DNA from: Actinoplanes sp. L3-i22 | GTDB taxonomy: Bacteria; Actinomycetota; Actinomycetes; Mycobacteriales; Micromonosporaceae | NCBI RefSeq assembly: GCF_019704555.1 | Contig: NZ_AP024745.1 | Location: forward strand, 8,192,501 to 8,256,500 | DNA length: 64,000 nucleotides | Direction: 5' to 3' | Part shown: in pieces, positions 42,641-50,036 of the stretch | How positions within the stretch are numbered: position 1 is the first letter of the stretch | Layout: the number at the start of each line of letters is the position of its first letter | Position numbers and translations under genes: made by a program | Notes under the pieces: model-generated | What the model saw: the letters and a program-made list of their open reading frames with translations, nothing else | Told to the model about the DNA's origin: nothing | Database searches by the model: none

Positions 42641-43236
42641 GCGTCGCGCTCCGCGCCGATCGTGGTGTCGTCGCCGTGCCCGGTGTGCACGACGGTCTCG
42701 CCGGGCAGCGCGAACAGCCTCGCCCGGATCGACGCCACGATCAGGTCCGAGTCCGAGAACGATCGGCCGGTCGCCCCCGGCCCACCCTGGAACAGCGTAT
42801 CCCCGGTGAACACCGCACCCAGCTCCGGCGCGTACAACGAGACCGCGCCGGGCGCGTGCCCCGGCGTGTGCAGGACGGTCAGCGCACCCCCGCCCACCTC
42901 GATCCGGTCCCCGTCCGCGAGGTCCTCGTCCCAGCTCACGCTGTCACCGTGGGTGAGTTCCCAGAGCGGCCGCTCGGCCGGGTGCAGCAGGATCGGCGCC
43001 CCGGTCCGCTCCCGCAGGGCCGGCGCGACCCGCACGTGATCGTCGTGCGCGTGGGTGCAGACGATCGCGGTGACCCGCCGCTCCCCCACGATCGCCAGGA
43101 TCGCGTCCACGTCGTGCGGCGCGTCGATCACCACGCACTCGGCGTCGTCCCCGACCACCCACACGTTGTTGTCGACGTCGAACGTCTGGCCGTCGAGGCT
43201 GAAGGTCCCGCTCACCACACCGTGATCCACGCGCAT
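42628..43236 (-). CDS. MBL-fold hydrolase (glyoxalase II-like)
   Basis: A 202-residue metallo-beta-lactamase-fold hydrolase. The metal site THAHDDHVRVAPAL (about 60-73), TPGHAPGAVSLY and FTGDTLFQGGPGATG place it with the hydroxyacylglutathione-hydrolase-like group common in actinobacteria, which probably acts on thioesters of mycothiol or related compounds. ATG 43236 gives the usual length; the long upstream frame is the translation of a tandem repeat. It is alone in its direction and divergent from the phosphodiester glycosidase gene across a minisatellite. Confidence 0.88.
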   Translation of the reverse strand: MRVDHGVVSGTFSLDGQTFDVDNNVWVVGDDAECVVIDAPHDVDAILAIVGERRVTAIVCTHAHDDHVRVAPALRERTGAPILLHPAERPLWELTHGDSVSWDEDLADGDRIEVGGGALTVLHTPGHAPGAVSLYAPELGAVFTGDTLFQGGPGATGRSFSDSDLIVASIRARLFALPGETVVHTGHGDDTTIGAERDALGA

Positions 43237-43300
43237 ACCCGCGATTCTGCCCTCCCCGCTCCCCGCCGCCCGAGTCAGGGCCGGGCCGCCACCCACGCGC

Positions 43301-43568
43301 GCCACCACCCACCGCACGCCACCACCCACCGCACGCCACCACCCACCGCACGCCACCACCCACCGCACGCCACCACCCACCGCACGCCGCCACCCACCGC
43401 ACGCCGCCACCCACCGCACGCCACCACCCACCGCACGCCACCACCCACCGCACGCCACCACCCACCGCACGCCACCACCCACCGCGCGGCCACCACCCAC
43501 CGCGCGCCACCACCCACCGCGCGGCCACCACCCACCGCACGCCACCACCCACCGCACGCCACCACCGG
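43301..43568. repeat. Minisatellite, 17 bp x about 15.5
   Basis: GCCACCACCCACCGCAC repeats from 43301 with starts every 17 bp (two units of 18 bp near the right end). Some units carry GCCGCC or GCGCGG variants. It fills the gap between two divergent genes and therefore their promoter region. The unit length is not a multiple of three, so the open frames across it are artefacts. Confidence 0.95.
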
Positions 43569-43669
43569 CGCTTCGCGGCGTGGTGACGCCGCGGGCCCGG
43601 GCCCGGCCGACAGAGGGTGGACGGCCGCAGCACAGATCCGGCACAAGAACCGCGGCTTACATCGTGGTC

Positions 43670-44617
43670 GTGAGCACTGACAACGCACCGAAACGCAAGC
43701 TTTCGCGGCGCGGCTTCCTGGCCGGTGGGCTGGGTGCGCTGGCCGCCGCCGGCGGGGCCGGCGCCTGGGCGCTGGACCGCTACGTCATCGACCACGTCGA
43801 GGTGTCCAGCGCCTCGGCCCTGACCGCGGCGAACGTCGTCGCCGCCGAGGCCGCGAGCGACGGGACCGCCACCGCGACCTCCTACACCAGCGACACCGCG
43901 ACGGTCTCGATCGAGACCGTCGCGACCGGCTCGGGCAGCGACAAGATCACCTACTTCGTCGCGGACGTCACGGTCGGCAACGCGACGATCGTGCGGTCCG
44001 CGTTCGCGAACGACCAGTTCGGCGAGAACATCATCGCGAATCCGTCGACGATCGCGAAGAGCCTCGACGCGGTGCTGGCGATCAACGGCGACTACTACGG
44101 GTTCCGGGACACCGGGATCGTGATCCGCAACGGGGTGAAGTTCCGGGACTCCGGGGCGCGGCAGGGGCTCGCGTTCTACGCCGACGGGACCGCGAAACTG
44201 TACGACGAGACCGCGACGACCGCGGACGCGCTGATCGCCGCGGGCGTCTGGAACACGTTGTCGTTCGGGCCGGGACTCGTCGAGAACGGCAAGGTGCTCA
44301 CCGGCATCGACCAGGTCGAGGTGGACACCAACTTCGGCAACCATTCCATTCAAGGGCAACAACCGCGTACCGGCGTCGGCCTGATCGCCGCGAACCACCT
44401 GCTCTGGATCGTCGCGGACGGGCGCAGCAGCGGATACAGCCGGGGCGTCACGATGACCGAGTTCGCCCAGATCTTCGCGGACCGGGGCGCGCAGCTCGCG
44501 TACAACATCGACGGCGGCGGCTCGTCCGCGATGGTGTTCCGGGGGAATCTGGTCAACAACCCGCTCGGCAAGGGCCAGGAGCGCGGGACCAGCGACATCC
44601 TCTACGTGGCGGGCTGA
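43670..44617 (+). CDS. Phosphodiester glycosidase (NAGPA/DUF2233) family exported protein
   Basis: A 315-residue protein with a Tat signal (LSRRGFLAGGLGALAAAGG, about 11-29) and an NAGPA-like domain. Conserved features are VLAINGDYYGFRDTGIVIRNG, LSFGPGLVENG, QPRTGVGLIA and YNIDGGGSSAMVFRG; the DGGGSS motif is diagnostic. The family removes covered sugar-1-phosphodiester caps or acts on exopolysaccharide. GTG 43670 is chosen as the start nearest the Tat motif; GTG 43664 is possible. It is 3 bp upstream of the glycosyltransferase gene and probably works with it on a surface glycan. Confidence 0.9.
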   Translation: MSTDNAPKRKLSRRGFLAGGLGALAAAGGAGAWALDRYVIDHVEVSSASALTAANVVAAEAASDGTATATSYTSDTATVSIETVATGSGSDKITYFVADVTVGNATIVRSAFANDQFGENIIANPSTIAKSLDAVLAINGDYYGFRDTGIVIRNGVKFRDSGARQGLAFYADGTAKLYDETATTADALIAAGVWNTLSFGPGLVENGKVLTGIDQVEVDTNFGNHSIQGQQPRTGVGLIAANHLLWIVADGRSSGYSRGVTMTEFAQIFADRGAQLAYNIDGGGSSAMVFRGNLVNNPLGKGQERGTSDILYVAG

Positions 44618-44620
44618 GCG

Positions 44621-45805
44621 ATGCTGGTGCTGATCCCCGCCTACCAGCCCGATCACCGGCTCGCCGGGCTGGTCCGCGCCCTCGATCATCATCACGTGCT
44701 GGTCGTGGACGACGGGAGCGGCTCGGCGTACGCCGAATTCTTTGAAGAAGCCCGGATCGCCGGCGCCGAAGTCATCCACCTGGACCACAACCGGGGTAAG
44801 GGTTTCGCCCTGCGCACCGGATTCGCGCACGCCTCGGCGCGCTACCCGGGGCACGACGTGGTCTGCGCGGACAGCGACGGGCAGCACCGGCCGGCCGACA
44901 TCGAGGCGGTCGCCGCCCGGGTCGGTGTCACCGACGCGGCGATGGTGCTCGGGGTCCGCGCGTTCACCGGGCCGGTGCCGGCCCGCAGCCGGTTCGGCAA
45001 CACCGCCACCCGCGTGCTGTTCCGGCTGGTCACCGGGCTGACGGTGACCGACACGCAGACCGGGCTGCGCGGCTATCCGGCGTGGATGCTCGACTTCCTG
45101 ACCGGCGTGCCCGGGGATCGGTTCGAGTACGAGCTGCGGCTGCTGCTGCGCGCGGCCCGGCAGCGGCTGCGGGTCGAGGAGGTCCGGATCGCGACCGTCT
45201 ACCTGGACGGGAACCGGTCGTCGCACTTCCGGCCGCTGCGCGACTCGGCGCGGATCTACGGCCCGCTGCTCGCGTTCGCGGCGTCGTCGCTGCTGGCGTT
45301 CGCGGTGGACGCCGGCCTGCTGGCGATCCTGGTGACCGTTACCGGTCAGCTGGCGCTGTCCGCGGTGCTGGCCCGGACGGTCAGCGCGACGCTGAACTAC
45401 TCGGTGAACCGGGCGGTGGTCTTCGACCGGGTGCCGCACCGGCGGGCGGCGCCGCGCTACGCCGGGCTCGCGCTGCTCTCGCTGAGCGCGAACGTGCTGC
45501 TCCTGAGTCGGCTCAGCGACGTGCTGGGGTCGCTCGTCGCCGCCAAGCTGGTCACCGAGGTGACCCTGTTCGCGGCCGGCTTCGCGATCCAGCGGGCGTT
45601 CGTCTTCGGGCGCCGGAGAGCAGGCGATGCGGCGTTCGTCTTCGGCCACCGCGGAACGGGCGATGCGGCCGGCGCTTGGCCGCCGGCCGCATCAGTTCCC
45701 GAAGGGTTCGACCGTACCCGCTCCAGTGGTTCCCCGAAGCGGCCGCCTTACACCGGGGTCACTCCGGGAGAGCGGCGTCGGCCGTCGCCGAGTGCTTCGG
45801 GATGA
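44621..45805 (+). CDS. Family-2 glycosyltransferase fused to a GtrA-like membrane domain
   Basis: A 394-residue protein. The GT2 domain (about 1-215) has VLIPAYQPD, VVDDGSG and CADSDGQHRP (DxD-like), as in polyprenyl-phosphate mannosyl/glucosyltransferases. Four helices (about 220-330) form a GtrA-like flippase domain ending in AFVFGRR. A further 60-residue Pro/Arg/Gly-rich tail starts with a tandem 12-residue duplication and overlaps the 3' end of the opposite MFS gene by 47 bp. Homologues usually end near residue 335, so the tail probably arose through loss of a stop or repeat expansion. Confidence 0.9.
   Translation: MLVLIPAYQPDHRLAGLVRALDHHHVLVVDDGSGSAYAEFFEEARIAGAEVIHLDHNRGKGFALRTGFAHASARYPGHDVVCADSDGQHRPADIEAVAARVGVTDAAMVLGVRAFTGPVPARSRFGNTATRVLFRLVTGLTVTDTQTGLRGYPAWMLDFLTGVPGDRFEYELRLLLRAARQRLRVEEVRIATVYLDGNRSSHFRPLRDSARIYGPLLAFAASSLLAFAVDAGLLAILVTVTGQLALSAVLARTVSATLNYSVNRAVVFDRVPHRRAAPRYAGLALLSLSANVLLLSRLSDVLGSLVAAKLVTEVTLFAAGFAIQRAFVFGRRRAGDAAFVFGHRGTGDAAGAWPPAASVPEGFDRTRSSGSPKRPPYTGVTPGERRRPSPSASG
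45596..45667 (+). repeat. In-frame 36-bp tandem duplication in the GT2-GtrA gene
   Basis: Units at 45596 and 45632 both start GCGTTCGTCTTCGG and end GGCGATGCG, encoding AFVFGRRRAGDA and AFVFGHRGTGDA. The first copy is the normal end of the last GtrA helix; the second is additional. Confidence 0.85.
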
Positions 45806-47207
45806 CCAGGGCCAGCAGCGCGGCCAGGATCGCGGCGCCCGCGCAGAGCCCGAAGAGCAACTGGTACGCGCCGAGCGTGGGCAGCTCGTGGCCGCCCAGG
45901 TCCAGCGTCTTCGCGGCCAGGACCGCGCCGCCGATGGCGCTGGCGAGCGAGCTGCCGACGCTGCGGAACAGCGCGTTCAGGCCGTTCGCGGCGGCCAGCT
46001 CGGACAACGGGGTGGCGTGCGAGATCAGGCCCGGCATGGCGGCGTACGCGATGCCCGTGCCGGCGCCGGCGATCGTCGCGCCGAGGATGACCTCCCACAG
46101 GCTGTCGGTCAGGAAGATCCGGGAGGCGAACCCGACCGCGATGATCAGCGAGCCGATGATCAGGGCGGTGCGCGGGGCCAGCTTCGCGGAGACCGGGGAG
46201 AGTAGCAGCATGATGATGCCGCCGGGCAGCATGCACAGGCCGCCGACCAGGATCGACTTGCCGAAGCCGTACCCGGTGACGGTCGGCATCTGCACGTAGG
46301 TCGCGGTGCCGATCAGCGTCGCGAACAGCGCGAAGCCGACGAACAGCGACGCGATGTTGGTCAGCAGCAGCGCCGGGCGGGCCGTCGTGCGCACGTCCAC
46401 CAGCGGGGACTTGAGCTTCAGCTCGACCACCACGAAGACCACCAGCAGCACCGCCGCGGCGACCAGCAGGCCGATGGTCAGCGGGTCGCTCCAGCCCCAC
46501 TTCGAGCCCTGGGCCAGCGGGAGCAGCAGCGACAGCATGGCCGCGCCGAGCAGGACCGTGCCGATGTAGTCCATCTTGCCCTTGCCGGCCGTCGCCGGGT
46601 TCGGCACCAGCTTGACGATGCCCGGGATGACCAGGATGCCGCCGACCACGCAGATCCAGAACAGGACGTGGTAGTCCGCGTACTCCGCGATCAGGCCGGA
46701 GAGCGGCAGGCCGAGCGCGCCGCCGACCCCGAGCATCGCGCTGATCAGGGCGATGCCGGCGCCGGAGTGCTCGCGGGGCAGGGTCACGCCGACCAGGCTG
46801 ATGCTCAGCGGGACGGTGGCGACCGAGAGGCCGACGATCGCCCGGCCGACGATCATCGGGGTGAGCGAGTCGGACAGCGCGCAGACCAGCGAGCCGATGA
46901 TCAGGGCGCCGAGCGAGACCAGCACCATCCGCTTGGTGCCGTACAGGTCGCCGAGCCGGCCGAACGCGGGCACCGCGACCGCGCCGACCAGCAGGGTCGA
47001 GGTGAGCAGCCAGGCGATGCCGTCGCTGCTGGCGTTGAGGTCCACGCCCAGCTCGGACATCACCGGGACGAGCAGGGACTGGGTGAGCGACACCATCAGC
47101 GCGGCGGTGCCGATCACCAGCAGGACGATGATCTGCTTACCGGTCCAGGAGGATTTCGGCTTCGCGCCGGACTCCTGCGACTGCGCCACAGCGGCGGCTT
47201 GGGACAT
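45759..47207 (-). CDS. MFS drug-efflux transporter (DHA2/14-TMS type)
   Basis: A 482-residue exporter with about 14 helices. Motif A appears as GRLGDLYGTKRMVLVSL (about 78-94), and the N-terminal half has the DHA2 features LGVDLNASSDGIAWLLTSTLLVGA and FSGVGGALGLPLSGLIAEYADY-like regions. The ATG at 47207 follows AAGGAGCCCTC (reading on the minus strand), a good ribosome site. It is divergent from a TetR regulator whose operator lies in the 91-bp gap. Substrates are probably toxic organic molecules. Its 3' end overlaps the GT2-GtrA gene. Confidence 0.92.
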   Translation of the reverse strand: MSQAAAVAQSQESGAKPKSSWTGKQIIVLLVIGTAALMVSLTQSLLVPVMSELGVDLNASSDGIAWLLTSTLLVGAVAVPAFGRLGDLYGTKRMVLVSLGALIIGSLVCALSDSLTPMIVGRAIVGLSVATVPLSISLVGVTLPREHSGAGIALISAMLGVGGALGLPLSGLIAEYADYHVLFWICVVGGILVIPGIVKLVPNPATAGKGKMDYIGTVLLGAAMLSLLLPLAQGSKWGWSDPLTIGLLVAAAVLLVVFVVVELKLKSPLVDVRTTARPALLLTNIASLFVGFALFATLIGTATYVQMPTVTGYGFGKSILVGGLCMLPGGIIMLLLSPVSAKLAPRTALIIGSLIIAVGFASRIFLTDSLWEVILGATIAGAGTGIAYAAMPGLISHATPLSELAAANGLNALFRSVGSSLASAIGGAVLAAKTLDLGGHELPTLGAYQLLFGLCAGAAILAALLALVIPKHSATADAALPE

Positions 47208-47224
47208 GAGGGCTCCTTCAACTT

Positions 47225-47260
47225 CGTGGCAGACTGTGCCACGAGGCAGAGCGTGCCACG
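47225..47260. promoter_or_regulatory. Predicted TetR operator of the MFS exporter
   Basis: CGTGGCA (47225-47231) and TGCCACG (47237-47243) are perfect inverted arms around 5 bp, and a third TGCCACG is at 47254-47260. A further GTTGCC/GGCAAC pair is at 47266-47281. All lie between the divergent starts of the exporter and the TetR gene. Confidence 0.75.
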
Positions 47261-47298
47261 AGATGGTTGCCGGCAGGCAACGCGGGAGAATGTGTGAG

Positions 47299-47928
47299 AT
47301 GGGGATCACCAGCCTTCGGGACCGGAAGCGTGAACAGAGCCGGATCGCCACCGTGCGGGCGGCCTGGCAGCTGTTCATCGAGCGCGGCTACGACAACGTC
47401 ACGGTGGGCGACATCTGCGCCAAGGCGGAGATCGCGCCGCGCACGTTCCACCGGTATTTCGCCAGCAAGGAGGACGTGGTCGCGGAGCCGGTCCGGCAGA
47501 TGACCACGATCGTCACCGAGTACCTGTCCGCCGGCGCGCCGGACGGGGCGGACGATCGCGCGGTGATGCGCGGGGCGATGATCCGGGTGGCCGAGTTCGT
47601 GGTGGAGCGGCGGGAGCTGCTGGTCGCCCTGCGCACGGTGGCCCAGCAGTCGGCGCACCTCCAGGTGTCCGCGGTGGTGGTCCGGACCGACAGCGACCCG
47701 AACATCGCGGCGCTGCTCGCGGCGCGGACCCCCGGCGCCGACCCGGGTGACTGGCGGCGCCGGCTGCTGGTCGGGTGCGTCACCCAGGCGTTCCGGATCT
47801 GGTACGAGGACTTCCTGCCCGGCGACCTCCCCGACCCGATGTCCCACCTCACCGAGATCATGGACGCCGCGGTCACCGGGTTTTCGGGTCCTTTGAAACC
47901 GCAACCACCCACGGACGTCGCCCTGTAG
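47299..47928 (+). CDS. TetR-family regulator of the MFS exporter
   Basis: A 209-residue TetR regulator. The helix-turn-helix is at about 8-58 (QSRIATVRAAWQLFIERGYDNVTVGDICAKAEIAPRTFHRYFASKEDVV). The effector half has a typical helical pattern. ATG 47299 is favoured because GGGAG lies 10 nt before it; an ATG at 47290 is too close. The last 14 residues (SGPLKPQPPTDVAL) and the stop are encoded by repeat element copy E, so the native C-terminus was probably replaced by the insertion. Confidence 0.9.
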   Translation: MGITSLRDRKREQSRIATVRAAWQLFIERGYDNVTVGDICAKAEIAPRTFHRYFASKEDVVAEPVRQMTTIVTEYLSAGAPDGADDRAVMRGAMIRVAEFVVERRELLVALRTVAQQSAHLQVSAVVVRTDSDPNIAALLAARTPGADPGDWRRRLLVGCVTQAFRIWYEDFLPGDLPDPMSHLTEIMDAAVTGFSGPLKPQPPTDVAL

Positions 47929-48028
47929 GGCCTCGCGTTCTGGGCGCCCCGCGCCCTGCGAGGACCGGAAGGGTCCCCGCGGGAGCGACGATCAGTTATC
48001 GGCCGCAGCCGAGGCAATAAAGAATTTG
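47878..48028 (+). repeat. Dispersed palindromic intergenic element, copy E
   Basis: The copy with the clearest structure. After GGGTCCTTTGAAACCGCAACC come nested arms CCTCGC (47931-47936) and GCGAGG (47958-47963) enclosing GGGCGC/GCGCCC, then GGACC/GGTCC (47962-47976), then CGAT/ATCG around CAGTT, and the tail GGCAATAAAGAATTTG. It overlaps the end of tetR and reaches to within 5 bp of the end of the convergent MetE-like gene. Confidence 0.9.
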
Positions 48029-48032
48029 CTTC

Positions 48033-49142
48033 TTATCCCCAGATCTCTTCGGCGGTTTCGACGATCAGGCGGAGTTTGGCGATTTCCTCGTCGTAGGTGA
48101 GGGCGTTGCCTTCGACGGTCGAGGAGAAGCCGCATTGCGGGGAGAGGCAGAGCTGGTCGAGCGGCACGTATTTCGCGGCCTCGTCGATGCGGCGTTTCAG
48201 GGTGTCCTTCGATTCGAGCGCGCCGCGTTTCGTGGTGACCAGCCCGAGCACGACCATCTTGCCGGGCGGGACGAAGCGCAGCGGGGCGAATCCGCCGGAC
48301 CGCTCGTCGTCGAACTCGAGGAAGAAGCCGTCGACGGCGAGCTCACTGAAAAGCGCCTCGGCGACGAAGTCGTAACCGCCCTCGGCCGCCCAGGAGGATC
48401 GGAAGTTTCCGCGGCACATGTGCGTGGTGACGCGCAGCTCCGCCGGGCGATCGACGATCGCGGCATTGATCTGGCGGATGTAGCGCAGATGCTGATGTTC
48501 CGCGTCGTCGCCGCGTTCGGTGAGCTGACGGCGCTGGTCCGGGTCGTTGAGGTAGGCCAGGCTGGTGTCGTCCAGCTGCAGATAACGACAGCCCTGCGCG
48601 GCGACCCGGCGGACCTGTTCGGCATAGGCGGCGCTGAGATCGGCCCAGAACTGCTCCTCGTCCGGATAGACCGCCGGATCGATGGCCGCCCGGCCGCCCC
48701 GATAATGCACCATGCTCGGCGACGGAATGGTCAGCTTGGCGGTGATTCCCTCGCCGACGTTCTCCTGAAGAAAGGCCAGGTCGTCGCCGAAAATGGTCTC
48801 GGTGAGACGGATCGGCGCGTCGACGGCGAGGGCCGCCGACTCGAAGTCCAGTTCCCCGTCCGCATTCCGGAAATGGACCTGGATCTTCTCGTCGGTCGGC
48901 CGGATCCCGCCGAGGCGGTAGATGAAGTCCATGTGCCAGGCGGTACGGCGGAATTCGCCGTCGGTCGCCGAGCGCAGGCCGACGTCGCGCTGGGCCCGGA
49001 TCACGTCCCGGATCGCGTCGTCCTCGATCGCGCGCAGCTCGCCGGCGGTGATCTCGCCGGTGGCGCGCCTGGCACGGGCATCGAGCAGGTGGGGCGGGCG
49101 GAGCAGACTCCCGACATGATCCGCCCGGAACGGTGGCGTCAT
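48033..49142 (-). CDS. Cobalamin-independent methionine-synthase-family protein (MetE C-terminal type, YxjG-like)
   Basis: A 369-residue single-barrel homologue of the MetE catalytic domain. The folate motif is FRADHVGSLLRPPHLL (about 5-20). All zinc ligands are present: THMCRGN (His and Cys), FLEFD (Glu) and SPQCGF (Cys). Such short proteins, as in the YxjG/YxjH group, may transfer methyl from simple donors to homocysteine. The start ATG 49142 is preceded by a G-run; GTG 49157 would add five residues. It provides the intact comparison for the zinc-less paralogue at 20517-21482. The 3' end touches repeat copy E. Confidence 0.9.
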   Translation of the reverse strand: MTPPFRADHVGSLLRPPHLLDARARRATGEITAGELRAIEDDAIRDVIRAQRDVGLRSATDGEFRRTAWHMDFIYRLGGIRPTDEKIQVHFRNADGELDFESAALAVDAPIRLTETIFGDDLAFLQENVGEGITAKLTIPSPSMVHYRGGRAAIDPAVYPDEEQFWADLSAAYAEQVRRVAAQGCRYLQLDDTSLAYLNDPDQRRQLTERGDDAEHQHLRYIRQINAAIVDRPAELRVTTHMCRGNFRSSWAAEGGYDFVAEALFSELAVDGFFLEFDDERSGGFAPLRFVPPGKMVVLGLVTTKRGALESKDTLKRRIDEAAKYVPLDQLCLSPQCGFSSTVEGNALTYDEEIAKLRLIVETAEEIWG

Positions 49143-49164
49143 CCCCCCACTCAACACCCTCCGG

Positions 49165-49653
49165 TCAGCTGTTGGAAAGGATCTGATCGATCTGGCCGAG
49201 GGCCAGGCGCATGCCCTCCTGCATGCCCATCTTCAGCTGCCGTTCCAGCGTGTCCACGTCCGGGAAGTGGCTGACCACGGTCATCCGGGTCGTCCCGCCG
49301 GTCTCGTCGAGGGTGACGACGGCGTGCATCGGCCGGTCGGCGTCGATCGGCTCGCCGTCGGCGTTCGCGAACCCGTCGTCGAACTCCAACCGGTACGGCG
49401 CCTCGATCGCGGTGATCGTCCACCAGCCGTGCGCCCTGGTGCCGTCCGGCCCGGTCATGTAATAGCGCGCGGCGCCGGTCGGCACGAACTCGTGGCGGAC
49501 GAACGTGGCCGGCCAGGTCGGCGGGCCCCACCAGCGCTCCAGCTTGCGCGGGTCGGCCCAGACCGTCCAGACCTTCTCGGCCGGGGCGTCGAACTCGGTG
49601 ACGAACGTGAGGGTCAGCTCCTCGAGGTTCGTGGTCGTGTCGGTCACGGTCAT
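49165..49653 (-). CDS. SRPBCC (AHSA1-like) domain protein
   Basis: A 162-residue AHSA1-family helix-grip protein. FVTEFDAPAEKVWTVWADPRKLERWWGPPTW (about 17-47) is the family's N-terminal hallmark and DETGGTTRMTVVSHFPD its later strand pair, followed by the long C-terminal helix. Its start overlaps the ArsR gene before it by 4 bp. The pair resembles the SdpR-like/AHSA1 operons of many actinobacteria; the bound ligand is unknown. Confidence 0.9.
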   Translation of the reverse strand: MTVTDTTTNLEELTLTFVTEFDAPAEKVWTVWADPRKLERWWGPPTWPATFVRHEFVPTGAARYYMTGPDGTRAHGWWTITAIEAPYRLEFDDGFANADGEPIDADRPMHAVVTLDETGGTTRMTVVSHFPDVDTLERQLKMGMQEGMRLALGQIDQILSNS

Positions 49654-49979
49654 GACTCCTCCTCCAGAATCGCGGTGATCCGGCCGGCTCGGTCCCGCCA
49701 GATCCGTTCGTAGCTGTTCATCAGGCCACCGATCACGCCGCGCAGCGCGTCCGGATCGCCGTGCACGATCTGCTCCCGGCCCCGCCGCTCCTTGGTGACG
49801 AGCCCGGCCTGCTCCAGCACCGCGACGTGTTTCTGCACCGCGGCGAAGCTCATCGGATAGAGCCGGGCCAGCGCGGAGACGGACATCCCGGACCGGAACA
49901 CGCGCGACAGGATGTCGCGCCGGGTGGCGTCGGCGAGCGCGTGGAAGACCCGGTCCTCCCGCTCCTCACCTACAACCAT
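49650..49979 (-). CDS. ArsR-family transcriptional regulator (SdpR-like)
   Basis: A 109-residue winged-helix repressor: VFHALADATRRDILSRVFRSGMSVSALARLYPMSFAAVQKHVAVLEQAGLV (about 9-60) is the full DNA-binding unit. There are no metal-binding Cys. ATG 49979 lies within a TACAACCA/TGGTTGTA palindrome, and TAACGT occurs 10-15 nt upstream on the same strand, so the mRNA is likely leaderless and self-repressed. Confidence 0.9.
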   Translation of the reverse strand: MVVGEEREDRVFHALADATRRDILSRVFRSGMSVSALARLYPMSFAAVQKHVAVLEQAGLVTKERRGREQIVHGDPDALRGVIGGLMNSYERIWRDRAGRITAILEEES

Positions 49980-49988
49980 GTGGTTGTA
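49971..49988. promoter_or_regulatory. Predicted ArsR auto-operator over the start codon
   Basis: TACAACCA (49971-49978) and TGGTTGTA (49981-49988) are perfect 8-bp inverted arms around TG. The start codon of the arsR gene lies in the centre and the promoter -10 box partly overlaps it, so binding would block initiation. Confidence 0.7.
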
Positions 49989-50036
49989 CGTTAGTCGGCC
50001 AGTCCCTAGATCACAACATCCGATAGCGTGCCGCTC

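Noticed and set aside
43301..43568. Possible CRISPR array
   Set aside because: The 17-bp units are directly adjacent with no spacers, and no cas genes are near.
42944..45649. 901-residue minus-strand frame over the metallo-hydrolase, minisatellite and glycosidase genes
   Set aside because: It crosses the 17-bp minisatellite and is antisense to two clear genes; its GGWWRAVGGGVRW periodicity is the translation of the repeat.
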